Origin: Caballeronia megalochromosomata | GTDB lineage: Bacteria > Pseudomonadota > Gammaproteobacteria > Burkholderiales > Burkholderiaceae | DNA length: 64,000 nt | Assembly: GCA_001580565.1 (NCBI GenBank) | Contig: LRBF01000215.1 | Span: 39,603-103,602 of the forward strand | Direction: 5' to 3' | Shown here: piece after piece, positions 17,889 to 27,068 of the stretch | Numbering within the stretch: the first letter of the stretch is position 1 | Layout: the number at the start of each line of letters is the position of its first letter | The notes under the pieces: model-generated | What the model was told of the DNA's origin: nothing | The model's input: only the letters and a program-made list of their open reading frames with translations | The model's database searches: none | Program-made: the position numbers and the translations under genes

Positions 17889-18392
17889 ATGCATTCGGAC
17901 AGAGTGGGCAAGCAGCGTTACCGGGCCAGCTACGGTCGTTATCTGGAGGAATTCACCGTCGGCGATATCTACGAGCATCGCCCGGGCCGCACCATCACGG
18001 ATGCGGACAACATCCAGTTCTCGCTGCTGACGATGAACTTCCACCCGATGCACTGCGACGCGCATCACGCGTCGAAGAGCGAGTTCGGCAAGCTTCTCGT
18101 GAGCAGCGGCCTGACCGTCGCGATCGTGCTGGGCATGTCGGTGAACGACGTGAGCGGCAAGGCGATCGCCAATCTCGGCTGGAAGGAAATCCGTCTGACG
18201 GGTCCCGTTTTTGCGGGCGACACGCTGTATGCGGAGTCGGAAGTGCTCGAAGTGCGCGAATCGAAATCCCGCCCGACGCAGGGCATCGTCACGGTGCACA
18301 CGCGTGCGTTCAATCAGGACGGCAAGCCCGTCATGGACTTCATCCGTACCGCGCTAATCGCCAAGCGCGGCCACGGCACCGCTGAAGACTGA
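17889..18392 (+). CDS. MaoC-family (hot-dog) enoyl-CoA hydratase
   Basis: This 167-residue hot-dog protein has the hydratase-2 catalytic pattern D-x4-N...H in ADNIQFSLLTMNFHPMHCD (about residues 38-56), with the catalytic Asp and His. It should add water across an unsaturated acyl-CoA, such as mesaconyl-CoA, itaconyl-CoA or crotonyl-type esters. aggaggc precedes the start by nine bases, and a GntR-type palindrome lies just upstream, so this is the first gene of the operon running to 27595. In itaconate and mesaconate pathways the equivalent MaoC enzyme makes citramalyl-CoA for a CitE-type lyase; one is encoded here too. Confidence 0.87.
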   Translation: MHSDRVGKQRYRASYGRYLEEFTVGDIYEHRPGRTITDADNIQFSLLTMNFHPMHCDAHHASKSEFGKLLVSSGLTVAIVLGMSVNDVSGKAIANLGWKEIRLTGPVFAGDTLYAESEVLEVRESKSRPTQGIVTVHTRAFNQDGKPVMDFIRTALIAKRGHGTAED

Positions 18393-18523
18393 GTTCGCAA
18401 ACCTGGTCCATCCCGCCGGCGACATGGCCGCCGGCGCTCCGTTTCCGTTTCGCCCACAAGACCGCTCGACAACAACGACACGCGGCGGCGCGACGGTTCA
18501 TCGTCACAGTACTGGAGACAACT

Positions 18524-19915
18524 GTGAGTCATTACGTAAGCTCGGGCGCCCGGCTGGACCGGCTGCCGATGTCGCGTTTTCACTGGAAGATTCTCGGTCT
18601 CATCAGCGCGGGCGCATGCCTCGACGCATTCGATGTCTATCTCGCGGGCGGCGTGTCCGCCGCGATGCTCAAATCAGGCTTCTCGACGCTGCAACTCAAC
18701 GCGCTGTTCGTCTCGTCGGGCTTTCTCGGCATGGTCATCGGCGCGGGCCTGTCCGGCTATCTCGGCGACCGCTTCGGCCGCCGCTCTTCGTATCAGTTCA
18801 ATCTCGCGCTCTTCGGCTTGATGTCGTTCGTCGCCGCATTCGCGCCGAACATTCAATGGCTGATCGGCGCGCGCTTCGTCATGGGCATCGGGCTCGGCGC
18901 GGAGCTGGTCGTGGCGGCGGGCACCTTGTGCGAATTCATTCCGCCCGCGTATCGCGGACGCTGGATCTCGCTGCTCGGCCTCATCGTCAACTCGGGCCTC
19001 GTGATCGCAACGAGCGTGGGCTATGTGGTGATTCCGCATCTCGGCTGGCGCTGGATGTTCGGCATCGCGGGCATCGGTGCGGTGATCGTGTGGGCGCTGC
19101 GTCATCGCATGCCCGAGTCGCCGCGCTGGCTCGAATCGGTCGGACGCACGCGGGAAGCGGAAGAAACCGTGAGCGCCATCGAAGCTGAAGTCGCCGCGCG
19201 CAAAGGTCCGCTGTCCGACGTTCCGCGCACACAGAATCTCGAAGTGCCGCGCGTGCCGCTGTCGGCGCTGTTTCGTCGCGGCATGATCGGCCGCACGCTC
19301 ACGGCGGCGTTGACGGCGGTCGCGGTCAATGTCGCGGTGTACGGCTTCGTCGCCTGGCTGCCGACTTTCTTCGTCCGCGAAGGCCGCGACATCGTGACTT
19401 CGCTTGGCTTCACGACGCTGATGTCCTTCGGTGCGCCCTTCGGCGCGGTACTCGGCTATGTAACCGCCGATCGGCTGGGCCGCGCGAAAGGACTCGTGTT
19501 CTTTAGCGTCGTCACCATCGTGCTGGGCTTCGTCTATCCGCAGATGACGGCCAATGCGGCGATCGCCATCGTGGGCTTCACGCTCGTGAGCTGCATCTTC
19601 GGCATCGTCACGCTGGGTCTGTTCGGCTATGTGCCCGAACTGTTCCCGACCGCGCTGCGCCTGCGCGGCACGGGCGTGGCGGGCGTATGCGGACGCGTCG
19701 CGTCGATGCTCACTTCCTATGCCGCCGTCATTCTGTACGCGCAACTCGGCCTGTTCGGCGTGCTCGGCATGGTCGCGGGCGTTCTGCTCCTGCTCGTGAT
19801 CGCCGTGTTGAGCCTCGGCGTGGACGCCAACCAGTTCTCGCTGGAAGACGTCTCGCCCGATGAGGAACCCGCCGCTAACGATCTGTCGCTCAACCATCAG
19901 GGAGCCGCGCGATGA
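18524..19915 (+). CDS. MFS transporter (aromatic/organic acid:H+ symporter-like)
   Basis: This 463-residue membrane protein has about 12 segments, with DAFDVYLAGG in segment 1 and GYLGDRFGRRSS in loop 2-3, typical of the AAHS/sugar-acid MFS branch. The start is GTG at 18524 with ggaga upstream. Its TGA overlaps the ATG of the next gene (ATGA). Position inside the operon implies import of the operon's substrate, probably a di- or tricarboxylic acid. Confidence 0.85.
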   Translation: MSHYVSSGARLDRLPMSRFHWKILGLISAGACLDAFDVYLAGGVSAAMLKSGFSTLQLNALFVSSGFLGMVIGAGLSGYLGDRFGRRSSYQFNLALFGLMSFVAAFAPNIQWLIGARFVMGIGLGAELVVAAGTLCEFIPPAYRGRWISLLGLIVNSGLVIATSVGYVVIPHLGWRWMFGIAGIGAVIVWALRHRMPESPRWLESVGRTREAEETVSAIEAEVAARKGPLSDVPRTQNLEVPRVPLSALFRRGMIGRTLTAALTAVAVNVAVYGFVAWLPTFFVREGRDIVTSLGFTTLMSFGAPFGAVLGYVTADRLGRAKGLVFFSVVTIVLGFVYPQMTANAAIAIVGFTLVSCIFGIVTLGLFGYVPELFPTALRLRGTGVAGVCGRVASMLTSYAAVILYAQLGLFGVLGMVAGVLLLLVIAVLSLGVDANQFSLEDVSPDEEPAANDLSLNHQGAAR

Positions 19916-21312
19916 ATGCACGCAACGAGATTCAGCAGCAGGCACAAACGGTGTCGCAACGTCTGGCTTCCTTTACGACGCATCTGCAACTGAGCGACGT
20001 GCCAGAGCGCGTGCGCGAACGCGCGAAGCATCTGATCCTCGACAGCATCGGTCTTGCCTATGCGACGCTGAAGCTGCCTTACGCAAGCTCGACGCTCGCC
20101 GCGATGCAGGAACTCGGCAACGGCGAAGCGACGGTGTTCGGACATGAGCAAAAGCTCGCCCTGCGCGATGCGATGCTGCTCAACGGCCTGTTGATTCACA
20201 GCCTCGATTTCGACGACACGCACGCACGCGGCGTGATTCATTCGACGGCGAGCGCCTTGCCCGTCGCCTTCAATCTCGCCGAGCGCGAGAACGCGAGCGG
20301 CGCGGATCTGCTCACTGCCTATCTCTGCGCGATGGAAGTATCGACGCGCGTAGGCTCCGCCGCGAAGAGCGGCTTCCATAACGCGGGCTTTCATCCGACG
20401 GGACTCGTCGGCGCATTCGGCTGCGCGCTGGGCGCGGCGCGCCTGCTCGGTTTGTCCGTCGAAGAGGCGCAGCATGCGCAAGGCATCGTGCTGTCGATGG
20501 CATCGGGCAATCTGGAATTTTTGCAAGACGGCGCGTGGACGAAGCGCCTGCATCCGGGATGGGCCGCGGTAGCGGGCGCAACCTCCGCGACGCTCGCGAA
20601 GCATGGTTATATCGGTCCGGGCGCGGCGTATGAAGGCCGCTTCGGTCTCTATGCGCTCTACATGAAACAGTCCCTCGAAGCCGGCGATATCGACATCGCG
20701 ACGGCGGGCCTCGGTGAAACATGGGAAATCGACGGCGTTGCCCTCAAGCCGATTCCCGCGTGCCACTTCACGCATGCATCGTCGGATGCGGCGATCGCGC
20801 TGCATCGCGCGCATAGCCTGAAGGCGAGCGATATCGAGCGCGTGATCGTGCGCGTGCCCGGCCCGACGATCCCGATCGTCTGCGAGCCGGTCGCGCCGAA
20901 GCAGAAGCCTTCGAACAGTTACGACGCGCAGTTCAGCATTCCGTACATCGTCGCGACCGGGCTGTTGCACGGCCGCTTCACGCTCGACGATCTCGAACCC
21001 GAAGCGCTCGCCGATGAAACCGTGCGCGCACTCGCGGCGCGCGTCGCGCACGAGGCGGACCCGGACTCGACGTACCCGCGTCACTACACGGGCGAGGTGA
21101 TCGTGCATACGCGCGACGGCCGCACGTTGACGCATCGCGAGTCGGTCAATCGCGGCTCGTCGGACAAGCCGCTCACCAACGACGACATCGTCGCGAAGTT
21201 CTTCGACAACGCGCAGCGCAACGTTTCGCGCGATGCCGCCGAGCGCATCTGCGAAGCGGTGCTTTCGCTCGACGCGCACCCGGCACGCACGCTGGCGCAC
21301 GCGCTCGCGTAA
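19912..21312 (+). CDS. MmgE/PrpD-family protein
   Basis: This 466-residue protein is a full-length MmgE/PrpD member; recognisable blocks are DSIGLAYATLKLPYASS, SLDFDDTHARGVIHSTASALP and KRLHPGWAAVAGATSATLA. The family includes 2-methylcitrate dehydratase, cis-aconitate decarboxylase (which makes itaconate) and iminodisuccinate epimerase, all acting on small polycarboxylates. It is coupled to the transporter by a 4-base overlap. Here it may dehydrate or decarboxylate the imported acid before CoA activation (inference). It is not part of a methylcitrate cluster, as prpB and prpC are absent. Confidence 0.87.
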   Translation: MNARNEIQQQAQTVSQRLASFTTHLQLSDVPERVRERAKHLILDSIGLAYATLKLPYASSTLAAMQELGNGEATVFGHEQKLALRDAMLLNGLLIHSLDFDDTHARGVIHSTASALPVAFNLAERENASGADLLTAYLCAMEVSTRVGSAAKSGFHNAGFHPTGLVGAFGCALGAARLLGLSVEEAQHAQGIVLSMASGNLEFLQDGAWTKRLHPGWAAVAGATSATLAKHGYIGPGAAYEGRFGLYALYMKQSLEAGDIDIATAGLGETWEIDGVALKPIPACHFTHASSDAAIALHRAHSLKASDIERVIVRVPGPTIPIVCEPVAPKQKPSNSYDAQFSIPYIVATGLLHGRFTLDDLEPEALADETVRALAARVAHEADPDSTYPRHYTGEVIVHTRDGRTLTHRESVNRGSSDKPLTNDDIVAKFFDNAQRNVSRDAAERICEAVLSLDAHPARTLAHALA

Positions 21313-21340
21313 GACGTACACACGAATACAGGAGAAGCAA

Positions 21341-22525
21341 ATGGCCACCATCGACGCCGATCAACAGCAGGACATGAGCGACTACGCTGAGAACGAGACG
21401 CTCATTCTCGACATGCTCGACCGCTTCCTCAAGACGGAAGTCAAACCGTATGTGCACGAGCTCGACGCGAAGGACGAGTATCCGCATGAGATCGTCGAGA
21501 AGATGAAGGACATGGGGCTGTTCGGTTGCCTGATCTCGCCCGAGTACGGCGGTCTCGGTCTTACGACGGCGACCTACGCGAAGATCGTCGATCGCATTTC
21601 GGCGGTGTGGATGTCGGTGAGCGGCATCATCAACTCGCACCTCATCATGGCGATGACGATCCAGCGCAACGGCACCGAAGCCCAGAAACGCGAGTTCCTG
21701 CCGCGCATGGCGACGGGTGAACTGCGCGGCGGCATCGGCCTGACCGAGCCGGATTGCGGCACGGATCTTCAGGCGATCCGCACCGTCGCGCGCCGCGATG
21801 GCGACGAGTATGTCGTCAACGGCAACAAGACATGGATCACGAACAGCAAGTACGGCAACGTGCTCGCGCTGCTCGTCAAGACCGATCCGGACGCGCAGCC
21901 GCGTCATAAAGGCATGAGCCTGTTGATCGTCGAGAAGGGACCGGGCTACGAAGTGAGCCGCCAGTTGCAGAAGCTCGGCTACAAGGGCATCGATACTTGC
22001 GAGCTCACGTTCACCGATTTTCGCGTGCCGGTGTCGCGCGTGATCGGTGGTCAGGAAGGGCTCGGGCTCAAGCAGATCCTGAGCGGTCTGGAACTCGGCC
22101 GCATCAACGTGGCGGCGCGTGGCGTAGGCGTCGCGCAGGCCGCGCTCGATGAAGCGGTCGCGTATTCGCAGCAGCGCAAGACCTTCGGCAAGCCCATCTG
22201 CGAGCACCAGGCGATCGCGCTCAAGCTTGGCGAAATGGCGACGCGCGTGGAAGCCGCGCGCCTTCTGACCGACTCCGCCGCGCGCGCGTATGACAAAGGC
22301 CTGCGCTGCGACATGGAAGCGGGCATGGCGAAGTACTTCGCGACCGAAGCGGCGGTCGAGAACAGCATGGAAGCCATGCGCATTCACGGGGCGTATGGCT
22401 ATTCGAAGGAATACAACGTCGAGCGGCTGTATCGCGATGCGCCTCTCCTGACCATCGGCGAGGGCACCAACGAGATGCAACGCCTGATCATCGCCAAGAT
22501 GCTGATTGCGAGGAACCCCGCATGA
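21341..22525 (+). CDS. Acyl-CoA dehydrogenase
   Basis: This 394-residue flavoprotein carries the ACAD signatures GLTEPDCGTDLQAIRT and a late SKEYNVERLYRDAPLLTIG. The active-site glutamate is in the IGEGTNEMQ block near residue 380. The ATG at 21341 has aggaga upstream. It oxidises an acyl-CoA to the 2,3-enoyl-CoA and passes electrons to ETF, whose two subunits are encoded at the end of the same operon. With the MaoC hydratase and CitE-like lyase, a substrate such as methylsuccinyl-CoA or a similar branched dicarboxylyl-CoA is attractive (inference). Confidence 0.9.
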   Translation: MATIDADQQQDMSDYAENETLILDMLDRFLKTEVKPYVHELDAKDEYPHEIVEKMKDMGLFGCLISPEYGGLGLTTATYAKIVDRISAVWMSVSGIINSHLIMAMTIQRNGTEAQKREFLPRMATGELRGGIGLTEPDCGTDLQAIRTVARRDGDEYVVNGNKTWITNSKYGNVLALLVKTDPDAQPRHKGMSLLIVEKGPGYEVSRQLQKLGYKGIDTCELTFTDFRVPVSRVIGGQEGLGLKQILSGLELGRINVAARGVGVAQAALDEAVAYSQQRKTFGKPICEHQAIALKLGEMATRVEAARLLTDSAARAYDKGLRCDMEAGMAKYFATEAAVENSMEAMRIHGAYGYSKEYNVERLYRDAPLLTIGEGTNEMQRLIIAKMLIARNPA

Positions 22526-23712
22526 GCCTGCCTCTTTCCGGCGTACGTATCGTCGCCATCGAACAATACGGTGCGGGTCCGTTCGCGACGCAGCATCTCG
22601 CCGATCTCGGCGCGGAAGTCATCAAGATCGAGAACTTCCGCGAAGGCGGCGACGTCGGTCGCAACGTAGGGCCTTATTTTTTCGGCGAGGGCGACAGCCA
22701 TTTCTTCGAGGCGTTCAATCGCAACAAGTGCAGTCTGACGCTCGATCTGAAGAAGCCCGAGGGGCGTGAAGTGCTGCTCGATCTCGTGAAGACGAGCGAT
22801 GCGGTCTTCAACAATCTGCGCGGCGATCTGCCCGTGAAACTGGGTCTCACCTACGATCAGTTGAAGGACGCGAATCCGGCGATCGTCTGCGCGCATTTGT
22901 CAGCGTATGGACGCACCGGCAGCCGCGCATCATGGCCCGGCTACGATTATCTGATGCAGGCGGAAGCGGGATATCTTTCCGTGACCGGCGAGCCCGACGC
23001 GCCGCCCGCGCGCTTCGGCCTCTCGATCATCGATCTGATGACCGGGACCACGGCCGCGATGGCGCTGCTCGCGGGTCTCGTGCAGGCGCGCACGACGGGC
23101 ATCGGCCGCGACATGGACACGAGCCTCTTCGATGTCGCGCTCCATAACCTCGCCTATGTCGGCACATGGTATCTGAACGGCGGCACGGTGACCGGACGCG
23201 ACCGTCGATCGGCGCATCCGTCGCTCACGCCGAGCCAGTTGTACAAGACGAAGGACGGCTGGATCTTCCTGATGTGCAACAAGGAAAAGTTCTGGGGCGT
23301 GCTGGCCGAGATACTCGACAAGCCGTCGTGGATCACCGACGAACGCTTCTGCAATTTCAAGGCGCGGCTCGCGAATCGCGATCTCGTGGAACAGGAACTG
23401 GATACGGCGCTCTCGCGCGCGACGACCGCCGAGTGGCTCGAACGCCTGGGTGGCCGCGTGCCTGCCGCGCCGGTCTACGACGTCAAGCAGGCGCTCGACA
23501 ACCCGTTCGTCGCGGAGCGTCAGGGCGTGACGGAAGCGGAGCATCCACGCTTCGGCAAGGTCCGCAATGTGGCCGCGCCGGTGCGCGTGAACGAGACTTT
23601 GTCGGCGCGCGCCGCGCCCGAACTCGGGCAGGACAACGCGAGGCTCTTCGCCGAACTCGGTTACGATGCTGGTCGGATCGCTCATTTGCGCGAAAGCGGC
23701 GCGGTGCAATGA
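22522..23712 (+). CDS. CaiB/BaiF-family CoA-transferase
   Basis: This 396-residue class III CoA-transferase starts with the family pattern LSGVRIVAIEQYGAGPFATQ and has the catalytic aspartate in GLSIIDLMTG (about residue 171-173). Such enzymes move CoA between an acyl-CoA (often succinyl-CoA) and a free acid; succinyl-CoA:mesaconate and :citramalate transferases belong here. It overlaps the acyl-CoA dehydrogenase by 4 bases (ATGA) and the following regulator gene as well. It is the probable activation step of the pathway. Confidence 0.9.
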   Translation: MSLPLSGVRIVAIEQYGAGPFATQHLADLGAEVIKIENFREGGDVGRNVGPYFFGEGDSHFFEAFNRNKCSLTLDLKKPEGREVLLDLVKTSDAVFNNLRGDLPVKLGLTYDQLKDANPAIVCAHLSAYGRTGSRASWPGYDYLMQAEAGYLSVTGEPDAPPARFGLSIIDLMTGTTAAMALLAGLVQARTTGIGRDMDTSLFDVALHNLAYVGTWYLNGGTVTGRDRRSAHPSLTPSQLYKTKDGWIFLMCNKEKFWGVLAEILDKPSWITDERFCNFKARLANRDLVEQELDTALSRATTAEWLERLGGRVPAAPVYDVKQALDNPFVAERQGVTEAEHPRFGKVRNVAAPVRVNETLSARAAPELGQDNARLFAELGYDAGRIAHLRESGAVQ

Positions 23713-24533
23713 TGATGCTTGCACCGGATGATGTCGCGCGAAAGGCGAGTCCGTCCGTCAATCCTTCATCACGCGTGCAAAAGATGGTCAACGTGCTCGG
23801 TCAGCAGCCCCGCTATCTGCAACTGGCGCAGACGCTCATCAACGAAATTCAGAGCGGGCGCTTTCCGGTGGGCTCCACCATTCCCACCGAATTCGAACTG
23901 TGCGAGCAGTTCGGCGCGAGCCGCTCGACCGTGCGCGAAGCGGTCAAGCAGCTCGTGCAACTCGGCATGGTGGTACGGCAGGCTGGAATCGGCACTACCG
24001 TCAAGGCGCTGAATTCGGAAGGCAGTTATCGGCAGGTCATGCAGCAACTGAGCGACCTGCATCGCTATTCGGCGGACACCGCGCTTCAGGTTCTGAAGAA
24101 AGAGACCGTCGAAGTGAGCGATGCCTCGCTGTGCGCGATGTTGCAGGCGAAGCCCGGCGAAACCTGGCTGCGTCTGGAGGGCATCCGGCGCTCGCCCGAA
24201 AGTGTCGATCCGATCTGTCATACCGAAGTCTATATACAGCCCGCGTTCCGTTCGCTGACGGGCATCGAAGACGAGCCGCATACGCCCATCTTCACGATGA
24301 TCGAGCGTCAGTTCGGCGAGCAGATCGCGCGCGTGGAGCAGGAGATCCGCGCGGTGGCGTTGCCCGCGGACATCGCGCGTCTCGTCAATGCGAAGGCACG
24401 CTCGCCCGCGCTGTGGCTGTCGCGCCGATATTTCAACAAGCGCGGGGAGATCGTCGAGGCGGCGGTCAGCATCCATCCCGCCGACCGCTTCAGCTATTCG
24501 GAGACGTTCCAGCGCGGCTGGAGCGGAGCCTGA
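23709..24533 (+). CDS. GntR-family regulator with UTRA effector domain
   Basis: This 274-residue protein has a winged HTH (FGASRSTVREAVKQLVQLGM at about residues 69-88) after an extended N-terminus, and a C-terminal UTRA ligand domain (about 110-260). It starts on ATG 23709, overlapping the TGA of the CoA-transferase gene. It is embedded in the middle of the operon instead of divergent from it, so it should rise together with the enzymes. A palindrome of the GntR type lies before the first gene at 17845-17860. Confidence 0.88.
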   Translation: MMMLAPDDVARKASPSVNPSSRVQKMVNVLGQQPRYLQLAQTLINEIQSGRFPVGSTIPTEFELCEQFGASRSTVREAVKQLVQLGMVVRQAGIGTTVKALNSEGSYRQVMQQLSDLHRYSADTALQVLKKETVEVSDASLCAMLQAKPGETWLRLEGIRRSPESVDPICHTEVYIQPAFRSLTGIEDEPHTPIFTMIERQFGEQIARVEQEIRAVALPADIARLVNAKARSPALWLSRRYFNKRGEIVEAAVSIHPADRFSYSETFQRGWSGA

Positions 24534-24552
24534 AGCATTCGAGGAATTGCGC

Positions 24553-25362
24553 ATGATTGCACGAAGTTATCTGTTCGTTCCGGGCGATCGTCCGGAACGC
24601 TTCGACAAGGCATTGGCGACAGAGGCGCATCGCGTCGTCATCGATCTGGAGGATGCGGTCGCCATCGACGCGAAAGCACAGGCTCGCGCGCAGATCGCGG
24701 AATGGTTGCAATCGCCACTATCGGACGAGGTACGCGAGCGCGTCGTGATACGCGTGAATGCCTACGGCACGCCGTGGCATGAGGAAGATGTGTGGATGGT
24801 ACGCGCGGCGGGCGTGCGCGCCGTCATGGCGCCGAAGGCCGAGGACGCGGCGCAACTCGCCGATATCGCGGCGCGCTGTGTCGAGGGTGTCGAACTGATC
24901 GCGCTGGTGGAGAGCGTCGCGGGCGTGGTGCGCATGCGCGAGATCGCGCAGGTTGGGCGCGTGGCGCGGCTCGCCTTCGGTTCCTTCGATTTCGGCGTGG
25001 ACGCGGGCATCGATGGCACCGGGCGCGAGCTGGATTACGTGCGCTCGCAGTTCGTGATCGAGTCGCGCTTTGCGGGACTGCCGCCGCCGGTCGATGGCGT
25101 GACGCTCGCCACCGGCGATATCGATGCGATCGGCGCCGACGTGCTCGATGCGCGCCGTTTCGGTTTCGGCGGCAAGCTGTGCATCCATCCGAAGCAGGTC
25201 GCTGCGGTGAATACGGGTTTCGCGCCGAGCGGGGCGGAACGCGAATGGGCGGCACGTGTTCTGGCCGCGCTCGAAGGCAATCCACGCGGCGCGATCTCGG
25301 TGGACGGGAAACTGGTCGACAAGCCGATCGTCGATCGTGCCCGACGAATTCAGGCCGCCTGA
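24553..25362 (+). CDS. HpcH/HpaI-family CoA-ester lyase (CitE-like)
   Basis: This 269-residue TIM-barrel lyase begins ARSYLFVPGDRPERFDKA and has the CitE-family HRVVIDLEDAV, an APKAE strand and FGSFDFGVDAG. CIHPKQV near the end is also typical. This group contains citramalyl-CoA lyase and malyl/beta-methylmalyl-CoA lyases, which split a hydroxydicarboxylyl-CoA into acetyl- or propionyl-CoA and a 2-oxoacid. It is probably the final carbon-carbon cleavage of the operon. Position 19 bp after the regulator supports co-transcription. No citrate lyase alpha or gamma subunit is present, so it is not classical citrate lyase. Confidence 0.87.
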   Translation: MIARSYLFVPGDRPERFDKALATEAHRVVIDLEDAVAIDAKAQARAQIAEWLQSPLSDEVRERVVIRVNAYGTPWHEEDVWMVRAAGVRAVMAPKAEDAAQLADIAARCVEGVELIALVESVAGVVRMREIAQVGRVARLAFGSFDFGVDAGIDGTGRELDYVRSQFVIESRFAGLPPPVDGVTLATGDIDAIGADVLDARRFGFGGKLCIHPKQVAAVNTGFAPSGAEREWAARVLAALEGNPRGAISVDGKLVDKPIVDRARRIQAA

Positions 25363-25386
25363 AGCGGACATGAGGAGATGAGAGGA

Positions 25387-26136
25387 ATGAAGGTTCTGGT
25401 GCCGGTCAAGCGTGTGGTCGATTACAACGTCAAGGTCCGGGTGAAGTCGGATAACACGGGTGTCGATATCGCCAACGTGAAGATGTCGATGAATCCGTTC
25501 GATGAAATCGCTGTCGAAGAAGCGGTGCGGTTGAGGGAAGCGGGCGTTGCGAGCGAAGTGATCGCGGTGTCGTGCGGGGTGACGCAGTGTCAGGAAACCT
25601 TGCGTACGGCGCTGGCGATCGGCGCGGATCGCGCGATTCTCGTGGAATCCGCTGATGAACTGCAGCCGCTGGGGGTGGCGAAGCTGTTGAAGGCTTTGGT
25701 CGATCAGGAGAAGCCTGATTTGATCATCCTCGGCAAGCAGGCGATCGACGATGACTCGAATCAGACCGGTCAGATGCTTGCTGCGCTGGCAGGCTTGCCG
25801 CAAGCGACGTTCGCATCGAAGGTCGTGATCGCGGATGGCAAGGCGACGGTGTCGCGTGAAGTCGATGGCGGTGCGGAAACGCTGTCGCTGAAGTTGCCCG
25901 CAGTGGTGACCACGGACCTTCGTCTGAACGAGCCGCGCTATGTGACGTTGCCCAACATCATGAAGGCGAAGAAGAAGCCTTTAGCGACGGTGAAGCCCGC
26001 CGATCTGGGCGTCGATGTCGCGCCGCGTCTGAAGACGCTGAAGGTTGTCGAGCCGCCGAAACGCAGCGCAGGCATTACCGTGCCCGATGTGAAGACGCTG
26101 GTCGAGAAACTCAAGAACGAAGCGAAGGTAATCTGA
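25387..26136 (+). CDS. etfB: Electron transfer flavoprotein beta subunit
   Basis: This 249-residue protein (KVLVPVKRVVDYNVKVRVKS at the start, MNPFDEIAVEEAVRL, and LGKQAIDDDSNQTGQM) is a clear ETF beta subunit, which binds AMP and docks with acyl-CoA dehydrogenases. The ATG at 25387 is preferred over one at 25378 because gaggag (25372-25377) is nine bases upstream of it. Its presence in a catabolic operon beside an acyl-CoA dehydrogenase suggests a dedicated second ETF in addition to a housekeeping copy elsewhere (inference). Confidence 0.95.
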   Translation: MKVLVPVKRVVDYNVKVRVKSDNTGVDIANVKMSMNPFDEIAVEEAVRLREAGVASEVIAVSCGVTQCQETLRTALAIGADRAILVESADELQPLGVAKLLKALVDQEKPDLIILGKQAIDDDSNQTGQMLAALAGLPQATFASKVVIADGKATVSREVDGGAETLSLKLPAVVTTDLRLNEPRYVTLPNIMKAKKKPLATVKPADLGVDVAPRLKTLKVVEPPKRSAGITVPDVKTLVEKLKNEAKVI

Positions 26137-27068
26137 TGACGACTCTCGTTATTGCAGAACACGACAACGCGTCGATCAAGGCAGCGACGTTGAACACGGT
26201 TGCAGCGGCCGCGAAGATCGGCGGCGATGTGCACGTGCTGGTCGCGGGTTCGAACGCGCAAGGCGCGGCCGATGCCGCAGCGAAAATCGCGGGCGTTTCG
26301 AAAGTGTTGCTGGCGGATGCGCCCCAACTCGCCGATGGCCTCGCGGAGAACATCGAAGGCACGGTGCTGAATATCGCGAAGGGCTATTCGCACATTCTCG
26401 CCTCGGCGACGGCCTACGGTAAGAACGTCGCGCCGCGCATCGCCGCGCATCTCGATGTCGCGCAAATCAGCGATATCACCGCCGTCGACAGCGCTGACAC
26501 GTTCGAGCGTCCGATCTACGCAGGCAACGCGATTGCAACGGTTCAATCGAGCGATCCGATCAAGGTCATCACGGTACGCTCGACGGGCTTCGATCCGGTC
26601 GCGGCGGAAGGCGGAAGCGCTCAGATCGAAAAGATCGAAGCCGCAGCCGACGCTGGCATCTCGCAGTTCGTGAGCCGCGAAGTGACGAAGCTCGATCGTC
26701 CGGAACTGACGAGCGCGCACGTCATTGTGTCGGGCGGACGGGGTCTGGGCAGCGGCGAGAACTACACGAAGACGCTGGAGCCGCTCGCGGACAAACTCAA
26801 CGCCGCGCTGGGCGCATCGCGCGCAGCGGTCGATGCGGGCTACGTGCCGAACGATTATCAAGTCGGTCAAACCGGCAAGATCGTCGCGCCGCAACTCTAC
26901 GTGGCGGTCGGCATCTCGGGCGCGATTCAGCATCTCGCGGGCATGAAGGACTCGAAGGTCATCGTCGCGATCAACAAGGACCCGGAAGCGCCGATCTTCA
27001 GCGTCGCTGATTACGGTCTCGTCGGCGATCTCTTCACGGTCGTACCGGAACTCGCGAGCACGCTGTGA
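26136..27068 (+). CDS. etfA: Electron transfer flavoprotein alpha subunit
   Basis: This 310-residue FAD-binding subunit has the C-terminal ETF alpha motif: VSGGRGLGSGENY at about 199-211, then the QTGKIVAPQLYVAVGISGAI FAD segment at about 248-267 and INKDPEAPIF. Its ATG shares one base with the etfB stop (tgATG). It hands electrons from the acyl-CoA dehydrogenase to ETF-ubiquinone oxidoreductase, which is not in the window. Confidence 0.95.
   Translation: MTTLVIAEHDNASIKAATLNTVAAAAKIGGDVHVLVAGSNAQGAADAAAKIAGVSKVLLADAPQLADGLAENIEGTVLNIAKGYSHILASATAYGKNVAPRIAAHLDVAQISDITAVDSADTFERPIYAGNAIATVQSSDPIKVITVRSTGFDPVAAEGGSAQIEKIEAAADAGISQFVSREVTKLDRPELTSAHVIVSGGRGLGSGENYTKTLEPLADKLNAALGASRAAVDAGYVPNDYQVGQTGKIVAPQLYVAVGISGAIQHLAGMKDSKVIVAINKDPEAPIFSVADYGLVGDLFTVVPELASTL

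Noticed and set aside
19912..21312. Reading the MmgE/PrpD gene as prpD of the methylcitrate cycle
   Set aside because: prpB, prpC and acnM are absent and the neighbours are CoA-transferase, acyl-CoA dehydrogenase and CitE-like lyase.
24553..25362. Reading the gene as citrate lyase beta subunit
   Set aside because: No citD, citF, citC or citX in the operon; acyl-CoA genes fit a stand-alone CoA-ester lyase.
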